Shown here: piece after piece, positions 27,805 to 38,451 of the stretch
Numbering within the stretch: position 1 is the stretch's first letter
How the letters are laid out: every line of letters starts with the position of its first letter
Assembly: GCF_964026585.1 (NCBI RefSeq)
Contig: NZ_OZ032160.1
Span: 372,001 to 436,000, forward strand
Reading direction: 5' to 3'
Source of the DNA: Candidatus Endowatersipora endosymbiont of Watersipora subatra
Lineage (GTDB): Bacteria > Pseudomonadota > Alphaproteobacteria > Rhizobiales > Rhizobiaceae
DNA length: 64,000 bases
Notes under the pieces: model-generated
What the model saw: the letters and a program-made list of their open reading frames with translations, nothing else
What the model was told of the DNA's origin: nothing
The model's database searches: none
Position numbers and translations under genes: made by a program

Positions 27805-30281
27805 TAAAGCCCCCCAGTCCCAGAAAGGACAGCCTTTTCAGCATCAGATATTGTCATCCATTCTTGATATAGAAGATCACTTTTCAATCCAATAATTGAA
27901 TGACCTTCATGAGGGGGGGCGGTACCAGGTTTGAAGGCTTCCATGATCACATCAGAAGCCCCTAATTCAGCTAGTAAACCTGTTTTAGGATTAATCGGAT
28001 AGAGTTTGATGCCTTCAGGAACACGAAAATCAATAACAACATTTCTACTCAATGCGGATGTCATAAAGTCGACAAAGATAGGTGTAGCTAATCTCCCACC
28101 TGTATTTCCATGCCCCATTGGCTCAGGCTGATCGTAACCTACATAGACCCCCACAACCAAATCAGGTGAATATCCAACAAACCAGGCATCACGCTCCTCA
28201 TTTGTTGTCCCTGTTTTACCGGCAATGGGTACTCCTAAAGACTGAACCCTTCGAGCGGTTCCTCTCAATACAACACCTTCCATCATTGAGGTAATTTGGT
28301 ATGCAGTCATAGGATCAAGAATTTGATCTCTTTCATCAATTAACTCCGGCTCATCTTGATGATTCCATGAATCAAAATTGCAAGTTTTACAAGATCGTTT
28401 TTCGTGCCTATAAATAGTTTTTCCGTATCGGTTTTGTATACGGTCAATCATAGAAGGATAAATCTTCTTACCACCATTAGCGAGGACAGAGTAAGCACTG
28501 ACCATGCGTATCACTGTGGTTTCTCTGGATCCTAGAGAGGCTGCTAAGCCTCTAATATCTTTGTCATAAATACCAAAACGCTTAGAATATTCTGAGATCA
28601 AAGGCATCCCCATATCATTTGCAAGCCTAACTGTCATCAAATTTCTGGATTTCTCAATACCTAACCGTAATGTGGAAGGTCCTGCGTATTTTCCACCATA
28701 ATTCTTGGGTTCCCAGCTCCCAAGGGCCCCTCCCTGATCTCTTACAAAAGGAGCATCTAGAATGATAGATGATGGCGTATAGCCATTATCTAGCGCAACT
28801 GCATAAACAAATGGTTTAAATGATGAACCAGGTTGACGCTGAGCCTGAGTTGCACGATTAAATTGCGACAATGAAAAAGAAAAACCACCAACCATAGCTA
28901 AAACGCGACCTGTATGAGGATCCATTGCAACTACTGCACCACTGACTTCAGGGATTTGCTCAAGCTTATATCCACCGTTATCCTTAGGTGAAACCCAAAC
29001 AACATCACCAGGAAATAAAAAATCACTAACATGTTTTGCTATCCAACTTCTTCGCTTCTTTTTTCCTTTGCGTTGTGTATTCTTTTTTGCCCAAGCCATA
29101 TCAGATAATTGTAGAGTAGAGATAATACGTTTCTTGGCTATCTTACCATCGGTTAACCGATTGGGTTGGATACCAATTTTTGCAGAGGTGTCATCAGATT
29201 TCAATACAACAGCTAATAACCATTCAGGGAGATCAGATAATTTATTGATCTTAGCTAGTTGGATACCCCAGTCTTTACCAAGTCCTATTTTCTGATAAGC
29301 ACCATAATATCCTCGTTTTCTATCATAATTGATCAAACCAGCTTTCAAAGCGGTTTTTGCTAATGTCTGCAGTTTAGGATTGAGTGTAGTACGGATAGAT
29401 AATCCCCCTTCATAAAGCTGCTTTTTTCCATAGCGATTAATGATATCTCTTCTAACTTCTTCAGAAAAATATTCTGATGCAGTAAGATAATTCCCCCTTT
29501 TACGGAGATGAACGGAAAGATCCATCGCCTTTGCTTTTTTAGCTTTTTTAACCGTTATATAACCGTTAACGAACATTCTATTAATTACCCAATTCCGTCG
29601 TTTTAATGCGGCGTTGGTTTTTTTATAAGGATGGTAGTTATTAGGACCTTTCGGTAGCCCTGCTAGATAAGCAATCTCGTGTAACTCTAATTCATGCACT
29701 GACTTATTAAAATATCGGAGTGCAGCCCCTGCAACCCCGTAGGATCCTAAGCCAAAAGGAATCTCATTTAGATAAAGTTCCAGAATCTTTTCTTTTGAGT
29801 AGGTACTTTCAATACGTAAAGCTAAAATAGCTTCTTTTATCTTACGATCCACTGTACGATCAGAGGTTAGCAAAAAATTTTTTGCTACCTGTTGTGTGAT
29901 CGTTGATGCGCCGCGTGCTCGTGCAACACGCCTGGAAATTTTTGCTTTCAGCCAATCAAATGTGGCCTTGCCCAATGCTAAAAAATCAATGCCTATATGA
30001 TTATAGAAATTTTTATCTTCTGCAGAAATAAAAGCCTGCTTCACGATCGAAGGGACCGCATCAATAGGTAGATAAAGACGTCTTTCACGGGCATATTCCG
30101 CCATTAAGCTCCCATTAGACGAATAAATACGTGTCGTCACGGGGGGTTCATAGTGATTTAAGATATCATAGTCTGGCAATTCCTTAGAAATTTCCCTGAT
30201 ATAGAAAAATAGGGATCCGAAAATCAAACTAATTCCAAGGATACCAATGCCAATCATATGGCCCAAAAACCTCAAAAACAT
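27801..30281 (-). CDS. mrcA: Penicillin-binding protein 1A (bifunctional transglycosylase/transpeptidase)
   Basis: PBP1a polymerises and cross-links peptidoglycan. The 826-residue protein has an N-terminal membrane anchor (about 5-28), a GT51 transglycosylase domain with EDKNFYNHIGID and GASTITQQVAKNFLL, an OB-like insert, and a transpeptidase domain with the active-site SSFK in QRQPGSSFKPF (near 480), the SRN triad in EKSRNLMTV and KTGTT near 690. All catalytic motifs are present and the length is usual for alphaproteobacteria. In other rhizobia it sits between amiC and prfB; here amiC is 8 kb away and prfB is not adjacent. Confidence 0.96.
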   Translation of the reverse strand: MFLRFLGHMIGIGILGISLIFGSLFFYIREISKELPDYDILNHYEPPVTTRIYSSNGSLMAEYARERRLYLPIDAVPSIVKQAFISAEDKNFYNHIGIDFLALGKATFDWLKAKISRRVARARGASTITQQVAKNFLLTSDRTVDRKIKEAILALRIESTYSKEKILELYLNEIPFGLGSYGVAGAALRYFNKSVHELELHEIAYLAGLPKGPNNYHPYKKTNAALKRRNWVINRMFVNGYITVKKAKKAKAMDLSVHLRKRGNYLTASEYFSEEVRRDIINRYGKKQLYEGGLSIRTTLNPKLQTLAKTALKAGLINYDRKRGYYGAYQKIGLGKDWGIQLAKINKLSDLPEWLLAVVLKSDDTSAKIGIQPNRLTDGKIAKKRIISTLQLSDMAWAKKNTQRKGKKKRRSWIAKHVSDFLFPGDVVWVSPKDNGGYKLEQIPEVSGAVVAMDPHTGRVLAMVGGFSFSLSQFNRATQAQRQPGSSFKPFVYAVALDNGYTPSSIILDAPFVRDQGGALGSWEPKNYGGKYAGPSTLRLGIEKSRNLMTVRLANDMGMPLISEYSKRFGIYDKDIRGLAASLGSRETTVIRMVSAYSVLANGGKKIYPSMIDRIQNRYGKTIYRHEKRSCKTCNFDSWNHQDEPELIDERDQILDPMTAYQITSMMEGVVLRGTARRVQSLGVPIAGKTGTTNEERDAWFVGYSPDLVVGVYVGYDQPEPMGHGNTGGRLATPIFVDFMTSALSRNVVIDFRVPEGIKLYPINPKTGLLAELGASDVIMEAFKPGTAPPHEGHSIIGLKSDLLYQEWMTISDAEKAVLSGTGGLY

Positions 30282-30826
30282 TGTGGAATGTTCCTAATTT
30301 TAATCCTTTCCAAATGAAGATTAATCATCTTTTGAAACAATCTATCTTAGATATTTCACTTTACTCTATGAAGTAATTGTGAGATCTAGATTCGTCTGCC
30401 GTCAGAATTTAAAGGAAGGGATCGCTGATAGGATCTCGAACCTTTCCGTTCTTTGATTATTTTATCTGTATTGTGAAGTGTTAAGGATCTAATATGTAGA
30501 TGCCAATTTTAGTCAAGTATTTCCTTTCCGATGCTTGAATCATCATTCAAGCATTGCCAAGAACTTCTATTATTTTAGGACGAATGTTAAACCAATCCAT
30601 TCTTCTTATTTAGGATTCCTTTCTCTACGCGCTTGACACGAATCTCAAATCAAATGTTATCTAACTATTTTCTGGTAATCAAAGAACAAAAAGGTTAACC
30701 GTAAGAAAGTTACTTAACTCATCGTCTTTTCTAGAACCCTTGTTAGAAAATGAGGAGTCATTCACTTATTATGACCCAGAATTAAAGGCTTACTAATCCT
30801 GATTGGGAAACTTGTTCTTTATAAAA
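30282..30826. other. Divergent mrcA/rsmE intergenic region
   Basis: No gene or RNA recognised. It holds the perfect 10-bp inverted repeat at 30531-30554 and otherwise AT-rich sequence with stops in all frames. Confidence 0.4.
30531..30554. repeat. Perfect 10-bp inverted repeat with 4-base loop
   Basis: ATGCTTGAAT (30531-30540) pairs fully with ATTCAAGCAT (30545-30554) around CATC. No T-tract follows on either strand, so it is not a usual terminator. It could be an operator or a structured leader in the divergent mrcA/rsmE promoter region. Confidence 0.45.
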
Positions 30827-31579
30827 ATGCCTAGATTGAATTTAAAAAAACCTCGGCTTTTCGTAGAAGATGATCTACATAGAGATAAAAATATAGAATT
30901 GAATCGTAACCAGACTCATTATTTGTTGAATGTGTTACGTAGAAAAGTAAGTGATGATATCTTCGTGTTTAATGGTCGAGATGGTGAGTGGTCAGCGTAT
31001 ATTGAATCAGAACAATATAATCAAAGAATCTTGCTTAGACTTCTTCAACAGATACGGTCCCAGCTTGTATTATCCGATCTTACTCTGTTTTTTGCACCGT
31101 TGAAGGAAGCACGACTGCAATACTTAATACAAAAGTCAGTCGAAATGGGAACCGGTATTCTTCAGCCCATACTCACTGAGTATACGAAGGTAAGAAAGAT
31201 TAACCGAAATAAAATACAGAGATATGCCATTGAAGCTGCTGAACAATGTGGTCTCTTGACGATTCCAATGGTAGATAACTTGATCAAATTGACTGATGCC
31301 TTATCAGGCAGACGTTTCGAGTCAACTCTTATCTTTTGTGATGAAACCCTAAACAATAAAAATCCAATCCCCTTACTTAAACATGTAATCAGTGGACCCA
31401 TTGATTTATTAATTGGTCCCGAAGGTGGCTTTTCAAAAGTAGAAAGAGAATTAATCAGAAGCCAACATCATACCATTGCCATCTCTCTTGGACCAAGGAT
31501 TCTACGTGCAGACACAGCTTCTGTCGCTGCACTTGCAATTATTCAGGCTACTATAGGAGATTGGAGTGACCCTCAATAA
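30827..31579 (+). CDS. rsmE: 16S rRNA m3U1498 methyltransferase
   Basis: RsmE methylates U1498 of 16S rRNA. The product is a SPOUT-fold enzyme of about 250 residues with an N-terminal PUA-like domain (RLFVEDDL, HYLLNVLRRKVSDDIFVFNGRDGEW) and the knotted SAM site LLIGPEGGFSKVERELI and SLGPRILRADTASVAAL. I start at ATG 30827 rather than a TTG at 30803 because the conserved part begins right after it. gshA follows after 100 bases, the normal rhizobial pair. Confidence 0.93.
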   Translation: MPRLNLKKPRLFVEDDLHRDKNIELNRNQTHYLLNVLRRKVSDDIFVFNGRDGEWSAYIESEQYNQRILLRLLQQIRSQLVLSDLTLFFAPLKEARLQYLIQKSVEMGTGILQPILTEYTKVRKINRNKIQRYAIEAAEQCGLLTIPMVDNLIKLTDALSGRRFESTLIFCDETLNNKNPIPLLKHVISGPIDLLIGPEGGFSKVERELIRSQHHTIAISLGPRILRADTASVAALAIIQATIGDWSDPQ

Positions 31580-31629
31580 TTCGTTTTTTTAGTGCTCAAT
31601 CAGGTCCATTTTTACTTTAAAAAGCAGAT

Positions 31630-31648
31630 GAGCGCTGGTTTAGCGCTC
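31630..31648. repeat. Hairpin between rsmE and gshA
   Basis: A perfect 7-bp stem GAGCGCT (31630-31636) / AGCGCTC (31642-31648) with a GGTTT loop lies 31 bases before gshA. There is no T-tract after it. It may be a weak terminator or a gshA leader element. Confidence 0.4.
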
Positions 31649-31679
31649 TATCAAATCATTTTCCTATTCTCCTTCATTC

Positions 31680-33053
31680 ATGGCAAAAGACATTATCAAT
31701 ACAAAACCCCTCGAAGATAAAGAGCAACTTGTTCAAGAACTATCTAGTGGTTGTAAACAGAAAAAAGATTGGCGTATTGGAACCGAACATGAGAGGTTTG
31801 GATTTTACAAAATCGACTATTCTCCTGTGCCTTATGAAGGTAAAAATGGAATACGTGCACTACTGAATGGAATGAAGTTGAAAAAAGGTTGGGATCCCAT
31901 TATCGATGCAGGAAATATTATTGGTCTAACTGCAAACGATGGTATGGGGGCGATCTCACTGGAACCTGGAGGACAGTTTGAATTATCGGGTGCCCCTCTA
32001 AGAAATATTCATGAAACTTCTCAGGAATCCAACCATCATATCAATGATGTGCGAGAAATTTCTGAATCACTCGGCATTGGGTTCCTTGGTCTTGGCGGAA
32101 GCCCAAAATGGACATTCGAAGACACGCCGAAAATGCCTAAATCTCGTTACGATATCATGCGAGCTTATATGCCGAAAGTCGGGAATCAAGGCCTCGATAT
32201 GATGCATCGTACCTGCACGATTCAGGTTAATCTAGATTTTTCCTCTGAAGAAGATATGTGTAGAAAAATGCAAGTTTCAACAAAATTGCAATCTATTGCA
32301 GCCGCTTTATTTTCTAATTCACCATTTAGCAACGGAAAGCTTAATGGATTATTATCTTGGCGCAGTGATATTTGGCGCGACACTGATAATCAACGAGCAG
32401 GATTGCATGAATTCATGATAGATGGAAGTCTAACCTTTGAACGTTATGTAGAGTGGGCTCTCGATGTGCCCATGTATTTCGTCATGCGTGATGGCATTTA
32501 CTATGATTGCACCCACATTACATTCAGACAATTTATGGGGGGGAGCCTTAAAGGTGAAATCCCTGATGGGGTTGCGAACGAAGGGGATTGGGTTAATCAT
32601 CTTTCAACTCTTTTTCCTGATGTCCGTCTGAAAAAGTTTCTAGAAATGCGTGGTGCTGATGGAGCCCCTTGGCGGCTTCTTTGTGCTGTACCTGCACTTT
32701 GGGTTGGTCTCTTATATGATGAAGGAGCATTGGCCGATGCTCAAACTCTGACAGATGAGCTCAGTATAGAGGACGTGATACATATACGTGAATTAGTCCC
32801 TAGATTTGGCTTAAAGGTACCTGTAGGTCGTCGGACAGTTTTTGAACTAGCTAAAGATATGGTCAATATTTCACATAAAGGCCTTAGCGAACGAGGTTGT
32901 TTTAATCACGAAAAAGTTGATGAAAATCAGTTTCTGTTTCCTCTCGATGAGGTGATAGAATTGGGGCAGACCCCAGCTGAGAATTTGATTAAGGAATTTA
33001 AGAGCAAATGGAATGGTAATATCAACAAAATCTTTGAAGAATATTCTGATTGA
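31680..33053 (+). CDS. gshA: Glutamate-cysteine ligase, plant/alphaproteobacterial type
   Basis: This enzyme makes gamma-glutamylcysteine, the first step of glutathione synthesis. The 457-residue protein is of the GCS2-like class shared with plants: RIGTEHERFGF (about 32-42), GLTANDGMGAISLEPGGQFELSG (about 81-103), MMHRTCTIQVNLDF and MRDGIYYDCTHITFRQFM. It has no similarity pattern of the enteric GshA. Start ATG 31680 fits. Glutathione synthetase (gshB) is not in the window. Confidence 0.93.
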   Translation: MAKDIINTKPLEDKEQLVQELSSGCKQKKDWRIGTEHERFGFYKIDYSPVPYEGKNGIRALLNGMKLKKGWDPIIDAGNIIGLTANDGMGAISLEPGGQFELSGAPLRNIHETSQESNHHINDVREISESLGIGFLGLGGSPKWTFEDTPKMPKSRYDIMRAYMPKVGNQGLDMMHRTCTIQVNLDFSSEEDMCRKMQVSTKLQSIAAALFSNSPFSNGKLNGLLSWRSDIWRDTDNQRAGLHEFMIDGSLTFERYVEWALDVPMYFVMRDGIYYDCTHITFRQFMGGSLKGEIPDGVANEGDWVNHLSTLFPDVRLKKFLEMRGADGAPWRLLCAVPALWVGLLYDEGALADAQTLTDELSIEDVIHIRELVPRFGLKVPVGRRTVFELAKDMVNISHKGLSERGCFNHEKVDENQFLFPLDEVIELGQTPAENLIKEFKSKWNGNINKIFEEYSD

Positions 33054-33405
33054 GTGAGTGCTATCATTGAGCTTGCCATCATTCAGTCAGAATTGTATTC
33101 TACTCTCTTCCCTTCATTCTTCATTCGATGATTTAGGACTTAATTTTACTTGATGTAAGGATAAATGATCACCTTATTTGAGTCTTAATTTATTGGGGGG
33201 ATTGAATCCATCGTTGATGATGGATTAAAAAAAGATAAAAATGAGACAGACTCTTAGTTACATAGCAAAGAATTTTTCTTTGAAAAGAGATTCAGAAAGG
33301 AGAAGCAAAATAATCTATGGATTATAATAGATTCCCATCGAGAAAATAAAACATTTTGAATATGCTTAATATATATAGCTGAAGATTGAATTGGAGATAA
33401 TTTAA
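33054..33405. other. gshA-degP intergenic region
   Basis: No gene recognised. A perfect 8-bp inverted repeat, AATCCATC (33205-33212) / GATGGATT (33219-33226), is followed on the plus strand by seven A rather than T. The degP ribosome site GGAGA is at 33391-33396. No heat-shock promoter of recognisable type was found. Confidence 0.4.
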
Positions 33406-34908
33406 ATGCTTTGTGTTCGTGGAAGCTGGTTTGCCCGATTTTTTCGACTAAGCTTTTTCACAATGGTTTTGATGATTCTTGGCCTTGGTGCTCCTTATTT
33501 ACAAGTTAGAATTTGTTCCTTTGCTTATGCTTCAGGGCCTGCGTCTGTTGCCAATCTTGTTGAAGGTCTATTGGGAGCAGTTGTTAATATTTCTACTTCA
33601 CAGAACATCAAGGTCGGTGATAGCTTACAAAAAGTACCACGTCTCCGTACTCCAGATGGATTACCATTTCAGGATTTTTTTGAGGATTTTTTCAAGCAAC
33701 AACAGAAAGAAAGAGATCAGGGAAACCACCGCCACCGTACCCAATCTCTTGGATCTGGATTCGTGATCGATTCACAAGGAACAATCGTGACAAATAATCA
33801 CGTGATTGCTAATGCTGACGAGATTACAGTTGATTTTTCAGATGGTTCTAAACTGCTTGCCAAGGTAATCGGTACTGATCCTAAAACTGATATTGCTGTC
33901 TTAAAGGTTAATCCCAATAAACCATTAAAAGCTGTTCCTTTTGGTTCTTCAAGCAAAGCGCGTATTGGTGATTGGGTTATGGCTATTGGCAATCCATTTG
34001 GACAGGGAGGATCTGTTACAGTAGGAATTATTTCTGCTATTAATAGAGACATCCACTCAGGTCCCTATGACAATTTTATTCAGACAGATGCTGCTATTAA
34101 CAGAGGTAACTCAGGTGGTCCATTGTTTAATATGGCTGGTGAAGTCGTTGGTATCAACACAGCAATCATCTCACCATCAGGGGGATCCATCGGAATTGGT
34201 TTCTCTATTCCCTCTGATCTTGCACAAAATGTTATCGCGCAGTTACGTGAATTTGGTGAAACGCGAAGAGGTTGGCTAGGTGTTAGTATACAACCCATAA
34301 CTGATGATATTGCAGAAAGTCTGTCTATGCGTAATCTAGAAGGAGCTTTGGTTGCAGGAATTATTAAAAATGGTCCAGCCCAAAAATCTGGTATTTTGAT
34401 AGGTGATGTTATTCTTAAATTTGATGGAAAATCTGTTTTACAGATGCGTGATCTCCCACGCATCGTCGCTGATACTGCAGTGGGCAAAGCTGTTGATGTT
34501 TTAGTACTACGCAAAGGTCAGAAGAAAATTATCAGTGTTACACTAGGTCGTCTTGAAGATGGAGAAAAAAGACTTGCTGATCATGCTCAATCATCCTCAA
34601 ATGACAATTCTGTTGAAGCCTTGGGTATGGGGTTTTCTGAATTAACAGATGAAAATCGGGAGAAATTTAATCTTGATTCAGATATAAAAGGTGTATTGAT
34701 TACTAGAGTTGATCCAGATTCATATGCCTCTGAAAAAAGACTAAGACCAGGCTCTGTTTTGTTAGAAATTGGACAGGAATCCGTGAAAAAACCTAAAGAT
34801 GTCATTAAACGCCTAAAAGAATTGAAATCTGAAGGACGAAAGAAAGTATTACTTTTGATTCTTACTCAAGATCACCAATCTAGTTTTGTCGTTCTTAATC
34901 TCCAATAA
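33406..34908 (+). CDS. degP: Periplasmic serine protease, Do/DegP (HtrA) family
   Basis: DegP-type proteases degrade or refold damaged envelope proteins. The 500-residue product has a long signal segment (hydrophobic about 12-35), a trypsin-like domain with the triad H132 (TNNHVI), D162 (TDIAVLKV) and S236 (GNSGGPLF), and two PDZ domains (about 275-375 and 400-495). A Q-linker-like region rich in Q, R and H lies before the protease (about 95-112). The ATG at 33406 follows a GGAGA. It converges on the HIT gene with 24 bases between stops. Confidence 0.95.
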   Translation: MLCVRGSWFARFFRLSFFTMVLMILGLGAPYLQVRICSFAYASGPASVANLVEGLLGAVVNISTSQNIKVGDSLQKVPRLRTPDGLPFQDFFEDFFKQQQKERDQGNHRHRTQSLGSGFVIDSQGTIVTNNHVIANADEITVDFSDGSKLLAKVIGTDPKTDIAVLKVNPNKPLKAVPFGSSSKARIGDWVMAIGNPFGQGGSVTVGIISAINRDIHSGPYDNFIQTDAAINRGNSGGPLFNMAGEVVGINTAIISPSGGSIGIGFSIPSDLAQNVIAQLREFGETRRGWLGVSIQPITDDIAESLSMRNLEGALVAGIIKNGPAQKSGILIGDVILKFDGKSVLQMRDLPRIVADTAVGKAVDVLVLRKGQKKIISVTLGRLEDGEKRLADHAQSSSNDNSVEALGMGFSELTDENREKFNLDSDIKGVLITRVDPDSYASEKRLRPGSVLLEIGQESVKKPKDVIKRLKELKSEGRKKVLLLILTQDHQSSFVVLNLQ

Positions 34909-34932
34909 ATCATTAAAATTAGGATTCTATCA

Positions 34933-35397
34933 TCAGATGTTGAATTCCTTTTCTCTTTCTCTTAATGTCCTTCGTATTTTATCTGCTTGTTCAGCAAGAA
35001 TTTTATTGTCTGCTATTTCTTTGTTGCAAATCTGTATTCTCTTCCCTCTAAACCTAGGAATGATATGGAAATGTAGATGAAAAATCACCTGTCCTCCAGC
35101 GGATTCATTGAACTGCTGGATCATCACACCATCGGCATTAAAAGCCTTGATAACTGCTTTTGATATTATCTGTACTGATTTTATTGTCTCTGACAAGATA
35201 TCTGGATCTACATCGAGTATATTGCGGGCTTTAGTCTTGGGTATGACGAGACAATGGCCATCTGACCACGGCATGATATCCATTATTACATAAGTTATTG
35301 TATCCTCGTAGACTTGATGGGATGGCAAATCTCCCTTCAGAATGTTTGCGAACACATTGTTTTGATTATATTCTGTCTTGTGATTAGAAATCGCCAT
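34933..35397 (-). CDS. HIT-family protein (histidine triad nucleotide-binding)
   Basis: HIT proteins hydrolyse nucleoside phosphoramidates or related dinucleotides. From ATG 35397 the product has about 154 residues; a TTG at 35415 would add six. It shows VFANILKGDLPSHQVYED, ITYVIMDIMPWSDGHCLVIPK and the histidine triad FHLHFHIIPR near residue 110. The C-terminus is an extended charged helix. Cytoplasmic; substrate unknown. Confidence 0.92.
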   Translation of the reverse strand: MAISNHKTEYNQNNVFANILKGDLPSHQVYEDTITYVIMDIMPWSDGHCLVIPKTKARNILDVDPDILSETIKSVQIISKAVIKAFNADGVMIQQFNESAGGQVIFHLHFHIIPRFRGKRIQICNKEIADNKILAEQADKIRRTLREREKEFNI

Positions 35398-35445
35398 GGT
35401 CTTGTTCCCTAACAACGATTAAATAAATTCTATAAGATGAGGAAA

Positions 35446-35486
35446 GAGAAATAAAAAGAAACAAACCTATTTTTCTAGAGGTTTGT
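35446..35486 (-). terminator. Probable terminator downstream of rpmG
   Basis: On the minus strand, ACAAACC (35486-35480) and GGTTTGT (35467-35461) form a 7-bp stem over 12 bases, followed by a T-rich run TTCTTTTTAT. It lies about 85 bases after the rpmG stop. Confidence 0.5.
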
Positions 35487-35571
35487 CCTTAGGCCAATTT
35501 TTCAGTTTATTCTCAGTAATGAGGGTCGTGAGGTCTTCAGAAAATCAAGAATCATACAGGCTTGTCAGTTG

Positions 35572-35739
35572 TTATTTTATTTTACCTTCTACAAATTCTA
35601 CGTGCTTACGAACAATCGGATCATACTTACGCTTAACTATCTTGTTAGCCATCGTGCGACTGTTTTTCTTCGTCACATAGTAGAAGCCTGTACGGGCTGT
35701 TGAATTTAATTTCACCTTTATAGTGATAGATTTTGACAT
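35572..35739 (-). CDS. rpmG: 50S ribosomal protein L33
   Basis: L33 is a small zinc-free (here) protein of the large subunit near the E site. The 55-residue product begins [18 protein letters not shown], contains the diagnostic [16 protein letters not shown] and ends [18 protein letters not shown]. It lacks the CXXC pairs, so it is the zinc-independent form. The ATG is at 35739. The gene is monocistronic, divergent from parC. Confidence 0.95.
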   Translation of the reverse strand: MSKSITIKVKLNSTARTGFYYVTKKNSRTMANKIVKRKYDPIVRKHVEFVEGKIK

Positions 35740-36001
35740 CGGATCGTTTTTTAACGGAGATATAATAAAAATATATGATAAAGTGACTGTCTCTTAAGAG
35801 TCAACACTTTCTTTCGTGAACTTGTCAGTAGAAAAGAAAAGTAATTTTTCCAATCGTTTCTTTACAAATGATCAATCCTAACATAGAGAGCTTGACCAAC
35901 TAGAGACAAAGAGCTCATCCATAAGATAATACAGAATTAGTATTTTTTCATTTTTTTTATGACTTGCACTGGGTTTTTTAATACGTTACTAATCACCATT
36001 T

Positions 36002-38299
36002 ATGAAAAGCAATTTGATTTCTTACTCTGAATCTGGTGATTCTTCTGATCTTTTTGGCGTTGAGCCTGTTGATCTAAGAATTTTTCTTGAAGATCGTTAT
36101 TTATCTTATGCACTTTCGACAATTATGGGTCGTGCTTTACCTGATGTTCGTGACGGTATGAAACCTGTTCACCGGAGGATTTTGCACGCAATGCACTTGT
36201 TGCGACTTCTTCCTGAATCATCATTTGCTAAATGTGCACGTATTGTTGGTGATACAATGGGTAAATTTCATCCTCATGGTGATCAGGCCATTTATGATAC
36301 ATTAGTCCGTCTATCTCAGTCTTTCACTGCACGCTATCCTCTAATTGATGGACAAGGGAATTTCGGTAATCTTGATGGAGATAATGCTGCAGCTATGCGC
36401 TATACTGAAGCGAGGATGACCCATGTAGCCATTGCTCTGTTAGATGGTATTGCTGAAGATACAGTGGACTTTCGTCCAACTTACAACGAAGAAGATGAAG
36501 AACCTGTTGTTTTTCCTGCAGCTTTTCCTAATCTGCTTGCGAATGGTACAGCGGGTATTGCAGTAGGTATGGCGACTAGTATTCCCCCGCACAATGCTGC
36601 AGAATTATGTGATGTTGCACTTCACTTAATCAAGTTTCCAAACGCACGTTTTGAAGAGTTGTTTGAATTTTTGCCTGGTCCCGATTTTCCAACAGGTGGA
36701 ATTATCGTCGAATCGCATGATTCGATTCTTGAATCTTATAGGACAGGAAAAGGAGGATTCCGAACACGTGCAGTGTGGAGAAAAGAGGATATCGGAAGAG
36801 GTATCTGGCAAATTGTGATTACAGAAATTCCCTATCAAGTTCAAAAATCTAAACTGATAGAAAAAATCGCAGAGCTTCTAGTCGCGAAAAGGGTTCCTTT
36901 GTTAGCAGATATTCGTGATGAAAGTGATGAAGAAATTCGTATTATTCTAGAGCCTAAAAGCCGTTTCGCGGATCCCAATATTCTGATGGAACATCTATTC
37001 AAGTTGACGGATTTAGAGAGCCGTTTTCCTCTCAATATGAATGTTCTTTCGAAGGGAAAGGTTCCTAGAGTTATGAACCTTTATGAAATTCTTAAGGAAT
37101 GGCTCGATCATCGCAAAGAAGTTTTAATCAGGCGCTCACGATACCGACTTTCTCAGATTGAAAAACGGCTTGAAATTCTCGGTGCTCGTTTGGTTATTTT
37201 TCTTAATATTGATGAAGTCATTTCAATTATCTGTCATGAGGATAACTCAAAACAAATTCTGATTGAACGGTTTGAAATTAATGAGAATCAGGCTGAGTCT
37301 ATTCTCAATTCACGGTTAAGTTCTCTCCATAAGCTAGAAAAAATTAAAATTAGTGATGAGTTCAAGAATTTAAAAAAAGAGAAAGGTGAGGTCGAATCAT
37401 TTCTGAAGAGTCCTGAACGTCAATGGGAACGCATATCTTGGGAAGTAGAACAAATTAAAAAGAAATTTAGCAAGGATACTGATCTTGGTGCTCGACGTTC
37501 AAACTTCATGAAAGAGACAAAAATAGATAGTGTCATTGCACAGGATTTGATTCTTCAGAAAGAACCTATTACGGTTGTGTTATCGGAAAAAGGCTGGATT
37601 AGAGCCCTGAAAGGGCACTTAGATAATTTCAATGGTCTCATCTTCAAAGAAGGAGATTCACTTAAAACAGCTTTCCATGCACAAACTACCGATCGCATCC
37701 TTCTTTTTACAACAGGTGGAAAATTTTATACTCTGATAGGTGATAAATTACCCACAGGCCGCGGCCACGGCGAGCCTATACGTACTATGTTCGATATAGA
37801 TAATGACTCTGATTTTATCTCAGTTTTTTCTCATGTTCCAGGTCACAAACTTTTAGTTGCATCAACGGTTGGAAATGGCTTTCTTGTTCAGGAATCGGAT
37901 GTTCTTGCAAATACGCGCAAGGGAAAGCAGATCTTGAATGTTTCAATGCCCGTAAAAGCTGTGATTTGTAAATCAATTGATATGGCCAGTAAACATGATC
38001 ATGATAAAGATGGCCCTGATAGTGTAGCAATTGTCGGTGAAAATCGAAAATTGCTCATCTTTTCTCTCAATCAGATTCCTGAAATGAGAAGAGGAAAAGG
38101 CGTTCGTTTACAGAAATATAGAAATGGTGGTATTAAGGATATAGAAATCTTTTCTATGATAAATGGTCTAACATGGATCGATAGTGCAGGGCGTACCCAT
38201 ACGCGTTATAAGTCTGAATTAATGACCTATTGTGGCGAACGAGCTCAGATTGGTCGGCTTGTTCCTAAAGGTTTCCCCAGAAATGGCAAGTTTAGATAA
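36002..38299 (+). CDS. parC: DNA topoisomerase IV subunit A
   Basis: ParC is the DNA-breaking subunit of topoisomerase IV, which decatenates sister chromosomes. The 765-residue product opens with [37 protein letters not shown] and has [18 protein letters not shown] and the active-site tyrosine Y134 in AMRYTEARM. The C-terminal beta-pinwheel is short and lacks an obvious GyrA box, supporting ParC over GyrA. parE is not in the window. The ATG at 36002 is followed by a serine/aspartate-rich leader. Confidence 0.93.
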   Translation: MKSNLISYSESGDSSDLFGVEPVDLRIFLEDRYLSYALSTIMGRALPDVRDGMKPVHRRILHAMHLLRLLPESSFAKCARIVGDTMGKFHPHGDQAIYDTLVRLSQSFTARYPLIDGQGNFGNLDGDNAAAMRYTEARMTHVAIALLDGIAEDTVDFRPTYNEEDEEPVVFPAAFPNLLANGTAGIAVGMATSIPPHNAAELCDVALHLIKFPNARFEELFEFLPGPDFPTGGIIVESHDSILESYRTGKGGFRTRAVWRKEDIGRGIWQIVITEIPYQVQKSKLIEKIAELLVAKRVPLLADIRDESDEEIRIILEPKSRFADPNILMEHLFKLTDLESRFPLNMNVLSKGKVPRVMNLYEILKEWLDHRKEVLIRRSRYRLSQIEKRLEILGARLVIFLNIDEVISIICHEDNSKQILIERFEINENQAESILNSRLSSLHKLEKIKISDEFKNLKKEKGEVESFLKSPERQWERISWEVEQIKKKFSKDTDLGARRSNFMKETKIDSVIAQDLILQKEPITVVLSEKGWIRALKGHLDNFNGLIFKEGDSLKTAFHAQTTDRILLFTTGGKFYTLIGDKLPTGRGHGEPIRTMFDIDNDSDFISVFSHVPGHKLLVASTVGNGFLVQESDVLANTRKGKQILNVSMPVKAVICKSIDMASKHDHDKDGPDSVAIVGENRKLLIFSLNQIPEMRRGKGVRLQKYRNGGIKDIEIFSMINGLTWIDSAGRTHTRYKSELMTYCGERAQIGRLVPKGFPRNGKFR

Positions 38300-38451
38300 T
38301 CTACTACTGCATTTTTTAAAATTCGCAGGATGAAAGTAGCAAATTCCCTTTTCGCAAAACCATTCCAAGGTTGAAGTAAAAACGTGCTTCGTTGAATTAA
38401 ACGTTGATATATCTTTCATTCATTGTCTGACCTGAAAGGGAATTAGTCAGT

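Noticed and set aside
33205..33226. Inverted repeat AATCCATC/GATGGATT as a gshA terminator
   Set aside because: It is followed by A residues, not T, on the plus strand, and lies about 150 bases after the gshA stop.
34080..34514. 144-codon frame opposite degP
   Set aside because: Antisense to the protease and PDZ coding region; composition is that of a mirror frame and no domain is visible.
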